DNA of 64,000 nt from Anseranas semipalmata (Eukaryota; Chordata; Aves; Anseriformes; Anseranatidae): positions 62,001-126,000 of the forward strand of contig VXAA01000907.1 in assembly GCA_013399115.1 (NCBI GenBank), given 5' to 3'. A model generated the notes under the pieces. The model ran no database searches and was not told the DNA's origin. It saw only the letters and a program-made list of their open reading frames with translations. This document shows, piece after piece, positions 26,227 to 38,420 of the stretch. Numbering within the stretch: position 1 is the stretch's first letter; every line of letters starts with the position of its first letter. Both the position numbers and the translations under genes were made by a program.

Positions 26227-29200
26227 GATGGCCACAGCTTAAAGGGTCCTGAAACAAGAAAGGGAGCTTTTAACCCTGCTATGTCAGGGGAGCATCTTTT
26301 TGCCTTTCTTGGTGAACAAGCAGAATTTCATAGAGATGGGTTTTAACAGCCAATTTCTCCTTCTCCTTCTGAAAGAAATTACCTACAGGAACCCAAACCA
26401 GACATCTCTTCTGATCGAAAAGTGATGACAATATTTAAACAGAAAAGTTTATAGAATGTGTAAATTACACTGCCTAATATTCAAGAGGCAAGTTAGTAAC
26501 GCATGCAGTCTGTGACTGTGGAGAGGCCTATAAATTTAAAATCTTCCTCTGGTCTCTGAAAAGCAACTGAATTCCTTTCCCCTGCCCTCTCCCACAAGCT
26601 ACCTTGGGTACTTCAGTCCTTTTCCCTTCAGCTATGGCATTCATGCTTCCCGGGGAAGAAGGGATGGCTGCATGTAATGTACCTGCCTATCCCTGCTCCT
26701 TTTCCTCAGAGTTTTGTACAGCGTCCCATAGAGCTGTGGTGTAAGAAAACAGTTCCTGGATGTGCTCTAACTGCTTACCATGGTCTGCAACATCATGCGT
26801 GGAGGAAAACCTATAAGAATGTAAATGCTGCTGCATTAGGTACTTCCTTGAGGTGCTGAAGTGTCTTAGTAGATGGGTAGGAGATTCTTAAGAAAGGTTC
26901 AGGCCTCCAGAGTCCCCTTTACTGCCCTAGCCATTTACTGTTAGGCCTCCTTTTTGCACATGGCACAGAGGCTTGTACTCAACTGTTTAAAACACTTCCT
27001 TCCAGATCATCTTCCTTTTCTGAAAAGAAAACCTTTGGCTTTTTTTTGCACCCACTGTAAGGTGTCCACGTTGATTTGTTTAATTCGTACAAGTAGATCA
27101 GACACCTGAATAATTAAAAAAGGGATTTGCTCTCTGTGGCAAACAAAACAGTAGCTCAGCCTGGTCATGCTTCTACAATTAAAGAACAAAACAAACAAAA
27201 AGCCAAAAAACCACCCACAAAATAGTAGGCTATGATCTTGTATAAAGAAAACAAAAATGCAAGCTCATATCAAAATACATATCTGGAGCTTCTTATTAAT
27301 GTATATAGTAACACTATGGTTATAGTGGTGGAATATGGTGTTTAAATTTCAGTTTAGATGCCAACAGAAGAGATCTGTGCACAAAGTCTGACAGACTCAA
27401 CATTTTAAATTTTTTTCACATTATCATTAGTTCAGCAGTGGTCTGACAGACCACTGACGCTCACTGTCATGGCTTACTAACCAGAATATAGGGAGGGCAG
27501 GGGGTTTGCAGTAGGTCTTGTCTTTTTCTCCCAGAAAAGAATTAGAAGAAAAAGGCAGGTTTTCATAACTCTCAGGCTTCTGTGAAGCAATAGATTTGTT
27601 CAAATGTGGAGTGATGCATGGGTTCAGATCCCCTCAGGGAAATAATCATTACAGAGGTGGGATATACTCTGACATCTGAAAATAACACGACAGTGGTGTC
27701 AGATGCAGCCCCTCTTTCTGAAATCTGCCCCTAGTGTGACTGCAAGAAAAAAAACATTCAGATCCTCAAAGACCTCTCTCCTGAGCTAAAGAAAATCTCC
27801 ATTATCATTTGGCAGCAAGAGATTTGACATCCTCTCTGCATGTTCCTGCTGCTGGAAGGCATGAACATTAGACCTGCAAGCAAAACACATGTATGTAGAA
27901 AAACAGTAGCAAAAGTGCACTAAGAGGAGAAGTCGCTGTGTTTTGACCAAAAATCCTGTGGCCTATTTTAATTTATCAATGGATAATTGCATGTAAAAAT
28001 TCAGGGGAAAAATTCAAATCCTTTCTTAATTAAAGCATCCCTTCAGTTTCCCTGCAAGGTAGCCAACTTCATTTGTTGTTTCAAAGGATGACTGGATGAG
28101 CGCTAAAAGGCAGAAGGTATTATCAGGGCAGTGACCTCTCTGATGCTTTATAGATTGACAACAAAGCAGCTTTATTGATATGATTTTAAAGAGCTCTCCG
28201 AGGCACAAAATACTGTTGCTGTAGGAATAAATAGCAGACATCCCCTTGAGAACAACAGATGGCATCCAAGGTGACTTATCTCCCAAACAGGTAAGCACTC
28301 ACTTTCACTTATTTGTAAATAGCCATCATTTATCCTGGTTTGTTCAGCAGGTCCCAGTGGTGTCACCTGCATCAGTGACTAAAAGGAATGGATGGCAAAA
28401 ATAAAATGTAAAAGTGCAAGTTTAACTTCTTTTGCCCCTCAGCAAATCTGAGCCCTGAAGTGCTACATAAAGAAACCCGTGAAAATAAAAAGTAATGGTT
28501 CTCCTGATAAAAATTATGCATTTCAGTAGATTCTGAATTCAGCATAAGGGAATAGCAATATCTTTTTTTCCTACTGTGATTCTAGTACAAAAAGAACTTA
28601 CCTCACTAAAACATCTGGGTAAAACCAAGTTTTGTAACTAGCCTGGATATCGACAATGAGCATTAATAGATTAAGCAGAGATGCACAGCTGCAAGTTGCT
28701 TATTAAAATGCTTTATCATTCATTAAGGCCCAGTGGCAGAATCAGAAAAGCTGGAAGACTTTCCAGGCTGTTCTTTTAAAATGTTTCACATTCAGCAATA
28801 GAAGCAACTCAATTAAAGAGAGATCATTTCTCATTCTACCACAAAACCAACCAAGCAAACAAACAAAAACACACAAAGACAGACCTCCCTGGCAGACATG
28901 TCCCAAGCTGGTGTTCAGCTCGTCAGACAGGACTGCAGAATGTTTTGATCTCTGGAAGAAAAGTATCTGTATTAGCATATTAGCTTGGATCAGCAGCACT
29001 CTTTGGAAGAAAATCCCTCCGCTGTGCCACTAAGCACACGTTGGTTCATGTGACGCTTGGACTTGCAGCACTGTAATGGGGATCCCCCCTCAGAACAGGC
29101 TGAAGAGATGCTTGCAGACAGCATACCAAGCACACTCGGCTGTTAAGAGGCACAGGACCCCTTAGTCCACAGGGCCAGAATAAAGGTATGTTAAAGCAAG

Positions 29201-31068
29201 CTGCTCCCCACTCCTATCAGATCCTTACTACCAACTCCTGCTCTGCAGGTCTGCTACTGCTGCACCACATGGTTGCTAATGCATAAATCTCCAATGACAG
29301 GGGCTCAGGAGTGAGGGATCCCATGCTAAGCTATTGACCTGCAGTAGCATTTTTCCACAGAACTGAACATTTCTTCTCATACAGAGACAGCATTCCTTCT
29401 CTTGCTCATCCTGGTTCAGACCCTGTTCCAGTCCAGTTGTTTGGTCTGCATTTAGATTCTAGGATATTTCTGTAACAACCTTTCCGAGGTCCCAAATGAG
29501 ATGAATCAGTTCTCAGATATTCAGTACCTGACAGAATTTGTAATTATTAAACCTGATAAGTCACTACGTTTTTGGCAAACAGTACTATTGTGTATCAGCA
29601 AAACACCATTTCTCTTATACCTGAGGAATCAATTAGTGACTGGGTTACAATGGTTATTTTTTTCCATTACCACGTCTTGAGGCTTGACAACGGAGGACAA
29701 AATGTGAACTGCCATAAGGGCTCTCCTCCTAAAAGCCTTGAATAAGAATCACAGGTAGAAAGGCAGGGGAAAGAGTTGTGACTATTCAGCTCAATTTTGC
29801 AAACCACAAAGATTCAACTGACTCTAATTACAAACAATTTTGAATCTGTGCTCAAATTTCTACAATTCATAGAAGTTTTGAGTTGCTGCAGTAGGATCAC
29901 ATATCCTTTAGTAATCTCAACCCACTAAAGCAAGGCCATTTGTGTCAGTTTTTGCATTCAGGCTGCATCACCGGAAGGAATGAGAAAGGAAACAGGTTTG
30001 ATTTCTATTCCCCTTAGAGGATATCTACAGAAATGCTCTATCACAATTTTGTCCCATGGTCACAGGAAAACCCAAAAAGCACTAACCAAGGAGGGAAAAG
30101 CTGTACCAAGCAGACAGAATATACTGTGTTGTCTTCCTGGGAGCATCACTAAAACATGTAACAGCAAGAACAAGCCCATAAGCAGATACCTCCTTACTGT
30201 GCTACACTGTTAACATCCCAGAGACTTCCCTTACCCTTGACTATACTTCACCTCCATGACTACAATTGAAGTTCACTGCTTATTGTCCTGTTGCTAGTAT
30301 AAGAAAAGCTCATTCCTAATTTATTTCTGAGGACCTCACAAGTGTTCTCTTCTCAAAGTCTTGCATTCAGAAAAAAAAAAAAAAATCAGCTTTTAAAATG
30401 AAAAGAAGGATTGGCAGTGTTGAGCACTTGCTGCCAAGTAACACAAGACATCCTTCAACAGCTGAATATTGCCCTCAGAATAATGCCCAAGCCAGCAGAG
30501 ACAAACATTTGAAAGAAGTGTCACCCAGACATCAGCACTGCCATGATGCTGCTAAGTCATGTTCAAATTTAGGCCACTCTTTTCTCTGCTTTTTGTACAA
30601 CTTCTGAACAGTGGGGGAGTAGGGATGCGGCCATGAACAAAAGAAGGAATGACAGAAGAGATTTGCTTTACCTTAAATTGTTAAAGAGAGCTGAAAAATG
30701 CCTATGTTTTACTGATATTAAGATGTATTTTGGTGGTAAGTTTCCATACTGCGCACGATGCCTCCTTCTGCCCTCCAAAAATGTTATTCATGAAATATTA
30801 GCATTCAAATTCATCTGTCAAAACGATTGCTGCTGTAGTATAGAAGGGCTACATTATCATCTGCTCTGCAGTTTGCCTCAGAGCAATCTTGATTCAGATA
30901 TTTACATAAGCAAAGATTATGACATCTTTTCCAGCCCTTTTGACACGTCTGTCAGCAAGATGTCAGTGGAATCAGATTAATTCCAGCTAGATTTTTTCCA
31001 GATACCCAAGAATAGCTGTGAGGCATGAAGCAGTTATTTCAACAAACTGAAAGTTTGTTTCCCCCCCC
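26227..31068. other. Unique AT-rich sequence, nothing firm
   Basis: No repeat family or gene is recognised. A 41-base exon-like segment at 28602-28642 (-) is listed separately, and one at 28238-28290 (+) was rejected. A poly-A of 15 lies at 30371-30385. A 115-codon open frame at 30633-30980 (+) has no domain that I recognise and its sequence is AT-rich. Confidence 0.55.
28602..28642 (-). other. Candidate micro-exon (41 nt), weak
   Basis: The donor GTGAG|GTAAGTTC on the minus strand is very strong. The acceptor (attgtcgatatccag) has a poor pyrimidine tract. One frame is open and gives ASYKTWFYPDVLV plus two bases. No family is recognised. Confidence 0.18.
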
Positions 31069-31102
31069 NNNNNNNNNNNNNNNNNNNNNNNNNNNNNNNN
31101 NN
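31069..31102. other. Assembly gap (34 N)
   Basis: Undetermined bases directly follow a run of eight C. The gap probably reflects a G/C homopolymer that could not be sequenced. An open frame that crosses it (31025-31324) is therefore unreliable. Confidence 0.99.
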
Positions 31103-34100
31103 AAAGACAAAAACAAAACCAACCCTGACAAATCATTTGAAGCAGAAAACACTTATACACAAGGGTGTAAGATGTATTGTTCTATTATCCTGGAAGCCCA
31201 AGATGTAGTGACTTCGAAGGCAAGTCTGACCATTGATAGAAGTACCTTTAAGAATAGCTTGAAAGTACTAAAGTATCACCCATATCTCATATCCTCCCCC
31301 CCCTACCTTTTTTTAAATAACTAGTTCTTTCGTTATAACAACAGACAAACTATGAAAAACTACATATGACAAAAGGACACAGAACTGGCCACCATTTAGG
31401 TGGATACTGCCAAAGAAGACTCTTTCCACATACTGCTGAGTCTTGTCAAAGTTCACAGGTTACACATCTTAACAGTCTCCACAAAAGTCCTCCCAGCACC
31501 TTACATCCACTTTGCTTAACACTCTCATTCCTCCCCAGGAAGAAGAATGCAACAAAGCTTGACATCGATGAAAACTGTCTTCCAACTCTCCACAGCTGAT
31601 TCAGATGACAAAATGTGCGTAGACACTTGTGCTTTGTCAACATTGAGGCTGCTTTATGCTATTACTAAAGAAACCAAACTACGTAGTAAAAGAGAAGAAA
31701 ATTCTCATAAAGGTCAATATCCAAGGACAGAATAAACAGGTGTAAAATAATTCAGTACTAGGACCTTACAGCATAAAACATAAACAATATTTACAGAGAA
31801 TAATGTTTGTGTATAGATTGATGCTGAAGGAGAGGAAAGGATTATTAAGCAGATAATAGAAAGAGTCAAAAAGGACAGAGTAAATGACAGAATAGAAAAA
31901 GAAGAAATAGAGTAAAAAAAAAAAAAAAAAGATAGGGAACTTAGACATTAGCGGAAGAAAATAAAAACAACCAATAGCAATGCAGCAGATGAACTAACAG
32001 GGAGCTTGGTCCAAATCCCATACCAGAACCGTAGGAGAGATCAAATGCAGCGTCAGGTAACTTGTGGGAATTTCTCCAAGCCTTTCATTCACTTCCTCCT
32101 GCTGAAAGATGAGCAAAGCAGGTGCCCACTACTACCAAAGGCTGGAAATGACAGACAAGTGGTAGAAATGAATTTAGCCCACAAACATTCTCATAGTTGA
32201 GCCTTACAGTCCCAAATCTTTCACATTTTCCAGTTTCTTTTGCAAAACTGGAAATTCTTCCAGAAAACATGACCTATTTGTCTAATGTCTCACATTATTA
32301 GGAAGAAGCTAATTAGTAGTGACATATAGCGATACAATTTATCTGCTGACCATATTTGTTTGTCCATTTACAAACATATCATACCACAGATAAAACTCTA
32401 AGTCTACAAAGGCCCAATTTAAATATCATCTCAAGCATTCCTGCCCTCAGAATACAGTAACTACCGTCATTACCAATCACTCGTTGGCTCAACTGTCAGG
32501 TTTAAATCCTCCCCCATAATTTTAAAGCTTTTTTCTCCAGTGTACCAGCACCTGACATTATATCATGTGTACAGATGAAAGACAAAAGGTACCTGACTGA
32601 TATTAAATGATGTCACTCAGCTAGGGCTGGGAGGATGCCAACTGGTCAAATTCTCCAAAATCTTTGAACAGATGCTGTGGATATTCCAGTTATTACTTCA
32701 ATTTCACACCCTTCCTATCTAGGCTGACAGCTGGTTTTGACAGTCTGCTCTCTTCTTCTCAGCTCTCACGTCAACCTCAGACACCTAATAACTGGGTTAG
32801 AGCTTAAACAATAGTGATTAGACCAGGTGGAGGAGGAAGCATGGTGGCAATAAAAATTAAGATGCTTCAGTAAACCTTCAAACTCTGGCCACTTCAGCTG
32901 AAAGCAACTTTACTGAAACTCATCCAGCAAGACAAAAGCATTCAAAGGAGAAGAACAGGAATTTTACGAAGGCCTTAGGGTATCTTGTTGGTTTTCTTTA
33001 ATAACAATAGACTAATTTCCGGGAAGGAGTCTGACTGACCAGTCTTCACAGTCTCAGGATTTAGATGGGTCAATAGGTTACTGTGGGATTACAGGTTGGG
33101 TGCATCACCTTATTCTTGGCAGTTCTCTTTGTGAAAACATCCTACACCCTCCAAGTAATTTGATGCAATTTAGCACTCATTAAAACAGTGAAGCCCCTTG
33201 CTTCTCAAACCACTTTAACATAGGGAGCATCAAATAAATAATCAGAAGAAAGAACTGAGGAGCAGACCCCATCACATTTAAGCATGTCAGATAGTACTGT
33301 ATGCTGTCAACACAAGAATCTAGCCCTATGTAAAGCGTGCTCTCTTCCACAGTAGGGATAGCTGTAATAACTGCAATGCATTTCTGCCATCTGTTAAATA
33401 ATTCATTCAAACAAGAACTGCAGATGTATTTTTTTACAGAAATGTTGGCTGTATATTTAAAAGGTAACCTCTACAATCCTCACATTCATAATTAGGTTTG
33501 TGGGTAGACTGAAGAATAGAATTCCATTTGCAGAAAAGCTCAACAGATGGTATTGTGTATTAAAGTAGAAGCATGTGAAAACTATTTGAACAAATGGCAG
33601 ATGTGTCTGTCAGCTTTCTCCTGTGCCATTAAAATAAAGATTGGCATCTAGGCCACATTCAGACTATAAAAATTTCACAAAAATCCTCTGAAGCTTATGT
33701 TGGCTAAGGACCTTTGCAGGCCTAAAGACAACCAGTCAGGAGAAAAAAAAAAAAAATAGTAGTATGGGACTTGCATGGCATCTAGGTTCGTCTCCTTATC
33801 CAGTCTCACCTTCAGATTCTTTCCAAAGGCCCCTCTAAGTATACAGAAGAGATTGCACCTAGCTGGATTTGGACCCAGTGAGTGGCTGTCCATTAAGGTA
33901 ATCTTTGGTGGTTTTTTCCCCCCTGTAAGGCTGGACATACCGTCTAGCCCATCAAGAATCAACATTACTTCAAGAAACACTGCCTGCTATCTAGTCTGTT
34001 CTGCAATTGCTTTATTTTAATACAAATCATACAAAGTATGCAGAAGACAAATTGTGCAGTCCAGAAAAGACTCACAAGAGCTCAAGATTTAAGGCTCATA

Positions 34101-36170
34101 AGAGCTCAAGGATCTGCATTCTATCACATGAAATTTACATTTTCCCACATGCTACTTACTGGTGATGCAGCCTTTGTATTTAAAAAAAAATACATTATTC
34201 TTTCACAGGAAAAACAGTGAACTGCTGTGTCATAGTCTGTGTAACATGGGACCACTGCAAGAATTCAGTAACTAAATACATATAGTTACTATACATAAAC
34301 ATTCCACTAGGTGCCAATACTTTCTACTACTGAAGTGAGGCGGGAGTTTTGGCAGTAGTATAGCCAAGTTGGGAGCATATTTGCTGAGCCAGTAAGAATA
34401 AAAAATTGTTCCGTTACTAGAGAAAATACTGCTTAAGAAATACACATAATAAAAAGAACAATCAGTTTTACTTTGAAGAGCTTAGATCATTTTATTTTTA
34501 GGAATACCTTTGAAAGAGTCAAATCCTCTCTAAGAAGCAATTGCCCAAAGCAATAAAACACATCAATATTTTGATGATAAAAAATCCATAGTTTTACATT
34601 TAGCTGTTATGGAAGTTAATTCTTAACTAAGGCTTATCTTAGGCTTTCATTTACCCGGAATACAAGAGCTATCTTCCCCGGGGAAGAACAGAGAGCCTGC
34701 TAGCTACTTCTGATTAGCGAGGAATCAAAGCTCGTCTGGCACACTAACGCTTTGGGAACCGCCTGGTCCCAGCTCTGGCTGACCTGCAGTCCAGGCGCCA
34801 ATTCCACAGTGTCAGAGACTTCCTTATTGGGATATAACTCTTTAAAAGTCTCTTTCATTCTAATGCTTTCTGTTACTAAGAGATACCTTCCCTAGACTTA
34901 AAATTAGAAAGTACCCTTAGAGCCAGAATTTGTTAAAAATGTTTTCTCGTTGTGCGTGCTGGCTTTTAACAACAGGGCTAAGTGTATTGGTCCAAATTCA
35001 GTGCCAAAGGGAAGAGCCTGTCTGCCCCTCGGAAAGCAGAACACACTACCATCACACAGGTTGCTTAAACCAAGGTAATCCCATTACACACATCAGGATG
35101 TGCAAGAGCATCCTGAGCAGTCCTGCTCTTTCACTAGCTCCGCAGTCTGCCAAAGCACAGGTGGCCAGTGACAAGTGAATGGCTTGAGGCACCCGGAGAA
35201 GCTGCTTCTCTGTGAAGCCACAGCGAAGCACACGCAGACCAGCGAGGAGAGACCGTTCCACTCCCTGGGGCATGAATCACAGCTTCACGCAACATGAATG
35301 TAAAAGGTTGCTATCGGCCATTGCGCATAATGCAGCATCCTGTAACAAATAACTCTACCCCTTTACCCCCAGACCTGGTGTAGTTTTGAGGTATATAGGT
35401 ATAATGCTTGCTGTTTGTGTAAAACACTGCAAAGGACTTCTCTTAGAGTAAATCCCTTTATCAAAGAGAGCTCAGGTGGATTCCCCAACTTCCTGAGCTG
35501 GCTTTATGCAGAGAGCCCTTCTAATGACTGATACCGTGTTGTGCATCTTCTGAACTTTTGGCAGACAGCTGCTGCAAATTTAGCTTTTATTTCACTGCAT
35601 CTTCCCATTTTCCTGCTATCATACTTACTGGAGGTGAAATATGGCAATAACTGCTTTCTTTTCTGGAGCTTTTTCTCTTCAATTTTCCATAAAACACTTC
35701 TTTTCTGCTTTCAGCTTCAACTAGTTCAGGGAAGAGTGCTGAACCCTGCAGATAAGTGGGCTGTTGTTCTAAAGACCCAGCAGGTACCAAAGAAAAAGGA
35801 TGCACAAGTGTGCCTACTAAGATAGATCAAAACATTGAGATAAGTCTTTATCTTAAAACGCAGGATAGAGAGCTTACAAATTTGCCTGTTATCCATAGGC
35901 TGTATCACTGACTGAGAGAAAGCTTTCTGTTGTGCTTAAATCTTCTTTTAAATTTGTCATGAAGCAAATTACAGGTAAATGCACCAATCCAAAGATCTCA
36001 ACAAAATTATTTTGCACTACCTTAAGTGTTTGGGTTGTTTACATTAAGTAATTCTGTGACAAAATGTACAGGACCAACACAAAGTTCTAAATGAACAATC
36101 ACAACTAACCAGGAACACAATAATTTCAGAAGTACGCTACAGTGCTTTCAATTTTGCTGTTGGGTTTCTG
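31103..36170. other. Unique AT-rich sequence, nothing recognised
   Basis: No gene or repeat family is seen. Poly-A runs lie at about 31913-31930 and 33744-33757. A 21-base near-duplication with a 24-base period lies at 34067-34111. The 34670-35280 stretch is somewhat more GC-rich, with open frames of about 80 codons on both strands, and matches nothing recognised. Confidence 0.55.
34067..34111 (+). repeat. Imperfect tandem duplication, period 24
   Basis: Copy one, aagactcacaagagctcaag (34067-34086), is repeated as aaggctcataagagctcaag (34091-34110) with two differences. It is a small local duplication. Confidence 0.85.
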
Positions 36171-36182
36171 TTTTTTTTTTTG

Positions 36183-36208
<26 letters not shown>
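36171..36208 (+). repeat. Poly-T tract (38 bp)
   Basis: A run of T broken by a single G at 36182. It lies about 580 bases before the CR1 ORF2 fragment and could be an antisense poly(A) relic or slippage. No attached element is recognised. Confidence 0.9.
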
Positions 36209-36214
<6 letters not shown>

Positions 36215-36784
36215 GGACAAAAAGCAAGGAAATGCACTGAGAATATCTTTGAAGACAAAAAGTTCTAGTAGCTCCAGCTGGTCCATTACATGGCAGCGGA
36301 TGCTGTTCTCTGAATATACTGTCGTAATAGCCAGTGTGCAATACTAGCTACTATTAGTGAGGCTTTGCAATGGAAAGATAATTATTCAAATAAGGAAAAT
36401 AAGTATTTTCAAATGGTATGTTCTCAAATCAATTTCTCTTCATAACTCGCCTTAAAACAATTTGCTTTAAAATGGGTAATACCAGGGTTTAAAATGCAAA
36501 TAAAAGAAAAAAGAATTAAATGCCATTAGCTAAGAGTAAGGGAAGTACCTTCAGGATTGAATTTGGCATGGCTGGAAGAAAAGATTAAACTTTGCTGTTA
36601 ACCCCACTTTGTGTGTTGAAAAATCTATCAGTAACAATGGCATGACTGGTTGGAATCTATGGCTAGACACTATATGGCTAGAAAAATCAAGGGAGCATTT
36701 TGTTCAAATGAAAACAATGTTAGGTTAACATTGTAGCCATAGTATTTAAAAAACCAAAACACCCTAAGCACCCACCAAGGGGTG

Positions 36785-38420
36785 GTATGGTGCCATCTGA
36801 GAGGGGCAACGCTAATGGGAGCATCTATACTGCTCCGAGGAGTGCTGCGGATTCAGGAGCACATCTGAAATACTTGCATACCAACACACGCAGTATGAGG
36901 AACAAACGGGACAAACTGAAAGCTTTGGTCCCTTCCCAAGCTATGATATCGCTGGTATTAGTGAGACTTAGTGGGATGAGTCCCACGACTGGAGCGCCGG
37001 GACAGAGGGCTATCGGCTGAAGGAGGGATAAGCAGGGCATGTGAGGTGGTGGAGTTGTGCTGTATTACAGCCCTCGCTGTTAGGGATGACACAGTAGAGA
37101 GCCTCCGGGTGAGGATTAAGGGGATGGATAGCAAAGCAGATGTTGTTGTGGGTGTCTGATATTAACTGGCCACCCAGGACGATGGCACAGATGAGCTATT
37201 CTATAGGCAAAATTAGGGGAAATCTTAGGATCAGTTGTCCTGGTCCTATGGGAGACTTCAGCTTCCCAGACAAACTGGGAATATTACACTGCCGCAACAA
37301 GTAAGGCTGGGAAATATCTAAAGCGTGTTGAAGATAACTTCTGTCACAAGTACTGAGTGAGCCAACTAGGAAAGCAGCCCTCCTGGATCTGCTGTTTGAG
37401 AACAGGGAAGGCCTTGTGGGAGAGTTGAGGGTAGGTGGCTGTCTTGTCCACAATGATCGTGAATTAGCCGAGTTCAAAAATTTTGGTGCAAGGAGAAAAG
37501 AGGTCAGCAGAGTTGCCACCATGGACTTCAAGAGGGCAAACTTAAAGCTTCTCAGGGAGCTAGTTAGCAATGTCCCCTGGCAATCTGCTCTAGAGTGTTT
37601 ATGGGTCCATGACAGCTGGTTGCTTTTCAAAAAACCACCTTTTAAAAGCCCACTGTGCTGCAAGTCAAGCAAGTGGGGCAGAAGATTGGTCCGTCTGAAC
37701 AGGGAACTCTTCCTAGAACTGGGGCAGAGGAAGAAAACACATAACCTCTGGAAGCAAGGTCAGGCTTCAAAAGGAGAGGACAGAACCACAGTTCACATCT
37801 GCAGGGAGAACACAAGAAAAGCCAAAGCCCAGTTTGAGTTGACATTAGCCACTGTGGTGTCAGATAACAGAAAAGGCTATTTCAAGTACCTCAACAACAA
37901 GAGGAGGTCAAAGGAAAACATTGGACTGATACTTGGAACAGATGGTCACCTAACAAATAAGGAGGAAAAGGCAGACATATTTAATGCTTTTTTTTGCCTC
38001 AGTATTTAACAGTAACAGCAAATCTTGGGTTGCCCAGACCTCAGAGGTGGAGGACCATGACTGGTGCAGCAATGGCTTTCTATCTGTGGTCATCAAAATT
38101 TTAAGAGAACAGTTGCATCAGCTCAACATTCATAAATCCATGGGCCTGACATGACTTACCCTGGAGTGCCAAAGGAATTAGCGGATGTTACATCTGGACA
38201 CCTCTCACCAATTTATGAAAGGTCATGGGAGTCTCAGGAGGTCCCTGCTGACTGCAAGCTAACCAGTGCTCTACCCATCTACAAAGAGGGCATGAGAGAA
38301 GACCCAGGAAACTACAGACCTGTCAGTCTAACCTCAGTCCCTGGACAAGTTATGGAGAAGATTGTCCCATCAGAGAGACACTCCTACCAGCTGGACCTGA
38401 CAGACCCTCTGGAACACAAG
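36785..38420 (+). pseudogene. CR1 LINE ORF2 relic (endonuclease to start of RT)
   Basis: This is a broken copy of the CR1 non-LTR retrotransposon ORF2, which encodes the apurinic-like endonuclease and reverse transcriptase. In order: the endonuclease start at 36835-36930 (HLKYLHTNTRSMRNKRDKL, matching the CR1 'TNARSMRNKQ' block), then after a frameshift SYDIAGISET, a stop where Trp is expected, and WDESHDWSAGTEGYRL (about 36939-37020). The endonuclease MGDFSFPD block (family GDFN) starts at 37248. A 197-codon stretch at 37416-38009 matches the linker, with MDFKRANLKLLRELV and KAQFELTLATVVSDNRKGYF. The first RT block at 38220-38360 carries EVPADCKLTSALPIYKEG and NYRPVSLTSVPGQVMEKIV. The copy ends before the RT catalytic motif, and no CR1 3' untranslated region follows. 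Several stops and frameshifts make it non-functional. Losing the 3' end is unusual for CR1 and suggests a later deletion. Confidence 0.93.

Noticed and set aside
28238..28290. Exon-like segment (+) ending CAG|GTAAGC, peptide IPLRTTDGIQGDLSPKQ
   Set aside because: The preceding 'taggaataaatagcag' is not a credible acceptor because it lacks a pyrimidine tract.
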